5,317 nt of DNA from Ruminococcaceae bacterium UBA6392. GTDB taxonomy: Bacteria > Bacillota > Clostridia > Oscillospirales > Acutalibacteraceae. The DNA is taken from the NCBI GenBank assembly GCA_002438685.1, contig DJQG01000101.1:1-5317 (forward strand). The letters are read 5' to 3'. Position 1 is the first letter of the stretch. Every line of letters begins with the position of its first letter. The position numbers were made by a program, and so were the translations under genes. Shown one piece after another: positions 4,333 to 5,317 of the stretch. Under the pieces are notes generated by a model. That model saw only the letters and a program-made list of their open reading frames with translations, made no database searches and had not been told where the DNA came from.

Positions 4333-5317
4333 TGGATGGTATCGAAAAAAGACCGGCGGTGAAAGCCCTTATCGAAAAGGGTAAAGCCGCAGGTAAACTG
4401 ACCACCCAGGAGATCGACACGGTAATAGTCGACATGGATCTTGATATCGAGGATCTTGATAAGCTCTATGAGTCTATCGAGGCGCAGAATATTGAGATAA
4501 TCGACGACCTGTCGATGCTGGATGTGGATGATGTCAACTTCGATCTGGGCGAGACGCCCAAGTCGACCACTGACACCGCAGGGGTCACTGATGACAAGAA
4601 CATCACTATCGACGACCCCGTCAAGGTCTATCTCAAGGAGATAGGCAAGGTTCCGCTGCTCACCCCCGAGGAGGAGATCGAGCTCGCCATCAGAATCGGC
4701 GACAACGACCCCGCCGCAAAGCGCAGACTGACCGAGGCGAACCTCAGGCTCGTCGTCAGCATCGCAAAGCGCTATGTCGGCAGAGGTATGCAGTTCCTCG
4801 ATCTTATTCAGGAGGGCAACCTCGGACTTATCAAGGCTGTTGACAAGTTCGATTACACAAAGGGCTTCAAGTTCTCGACCTACGCCACATGGTGGATAAG
4901 GCAGGCGATAACCCGCGCCATAGCCGATCAGGCGAGGACGATAAGAATCCCCGTTCACATGGTCGAGACCATAAACAAGGTCAAAAAGACCAACAGCCAG
5001 CTGTTGCACAAGAATGGCAGAGATCCCACGGCGGAGGAGATTGCCGAGGTGCTCGGTATGCCCGTTGACAAGGTGCGCGAGATAATGCGCGTGGCGCAGG
5101 AGCCCGTCTCCCTTGAGACCCCCATCGGCGAGGAGGAGGACAGCCATCTCGGCGACTTCATCCCCGATGACGACGCTCCCGCCCCGGCAGACGCCGCTTC
5201 GGCGACCCTGCTCAAGGAGGAACTCGCCCATGTGCTCAAGACCCTCACTCCCCGTGAAGAGCGCGTGCTCTCGATGCGCTTCGGACTCACCGACGGCCAT
5301 CCTCACACCCTTGAGGA
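4332..5317 (+). CDS. rpoD: Primary sigma factor RpoD/SigA (partial, C-terminus beyond window)
   Basis: This is the housekeeping sigma factor that directs RNA polymerase to TTGACA/TATAAT promoters. The 328 visible residues run without a stop to the window edge. Order: an acidic N-terminal region 1.1-like part (1-90), region 1.2 (about 94-125, DDPVKVYLKEIGKVPLLT), region 2.1-2.2 (131-175, with LRLVVSIAKRYVGRG and DLIQEGNLGLIKAVDKF), region 2.3-2.4 (179-210, FSTYATWWIRQAITRAIA), region 3 (about 212-258), the region 3.2 loop rich in acidic residues, Pro and Ala (261-290), and region 4.1 (294-319). W187/W188 and Q191/T194 correspond to E. coli sigma-70 W433/W434 and Q437/T440, which open and read the -10 box. 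The region 4.2 helix-turn-helix that reads the -35 box lies outside; judging from SigA of B. subtilis (371 residues) some 40 residues are missing. The gene follows dnaG by 71 bases, the conserved Gram-positive order. Confidence 0.97.
   Translation, partial: MDGIEKRPAVKALIEKGKAAGKLTTQEIDTVIVDMDLDIEDLDKLYESIEAQNIEIIDDLSMLDVDDVNFDLGETPKSTTDTAGVTDDKNITIDDPVKVYLKEIGKVPLLTPEEEIELAIRIGDNDPAAKRRLTEANLRLVVSIAKRYVGRGMQFLDLIQEGNLGLIKAVDKFDYTKGFKFSTYATWWIRQAITRAIADQARTIRIPVHMVETINKVKKTNSQLLHKNGRDPTAEEIAEVLGMPVDKVREIMRVAQEPVSLETPIGEEEDSHLGDFIPDDDAPAPADAASATLLKEELAHVLKTLTPREERVLSMRFGLTDGHPHTLE

Noticed and set aside
4275..5306. 343-codon open frame on the minus strand opposite rpoD
   Set aside because: It is the antisense shadow of the sigma factor gene, whose conserved regions 1.2 to 4.1 are clear on the plus strand. 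The shadow has no ribosome binding site or known motif.

Overview
The window looks like chromosomal DNA of a Gram-positive, probably anaerobic Clostridia member (Oscillospirales-like) of middling GC content. The evidence is the adjacent dnaG-rpoD pair encoding a SigA-type sigma factor with a short region 1, strong AGGAGG-type ribosome binding sites, a DUF378 small membrane protein, a Gram-positive type secreted lipase, and intergenic hairpin repeats of a style I remember from gut Firmicutes genomes. The taxonomic assignment is inference; no rRNA is present.

Layout. Bases 1-480 hold no credible gene. They carry GC-rich, hairpin-rich DNA (1-240) and a cluster of short palindromic units (about 299-400) of which two end in CCCTACA. 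A hairpin terminator (486-516) closes the minus-strand gene at 543-1826, a secreted lipase of the Geobacillus L1/T1 and staphylococcal type with complete Ser-Asp-His triad and the family's zinc ligands, but with calcium-site positions replaced. An AT-rich divergent intergenic region (1827-2093) separates it from a 73-residue DUF378 two-helix membrane protein (2094-2315), which has its own long-stem terminator (2341-2386). Then come dnaG (2500-4260, primase, complete) and rpoD/sigA (4332 to the window end, lacking only the last part of region 4).

How the genes relate. dnaG and rpoD form the conserved replication/transcription core operon (the Gram-positive counterpart of the macromolecular synthesis operon). 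The 71-base gap between them holds a perfect 9-bp hairpin straddling the dnaG stop codon, a plausible internal promoter overlapping that hairpin, and a 10-codon ORF whose stop overlaps the rpoD start as TAATG. These could uncouple rpoD expression from dnaG. The lipase and the DUF378 gene look like independent transcription units, each bounded by its own terminator.

I see no convincing evidence of a new multi-gene system. The items most worth following are the altered metal-site pattern of the lipase, the dnaG-rpoD junction, and the dispersed hairpin repeats downstream of the lipase.
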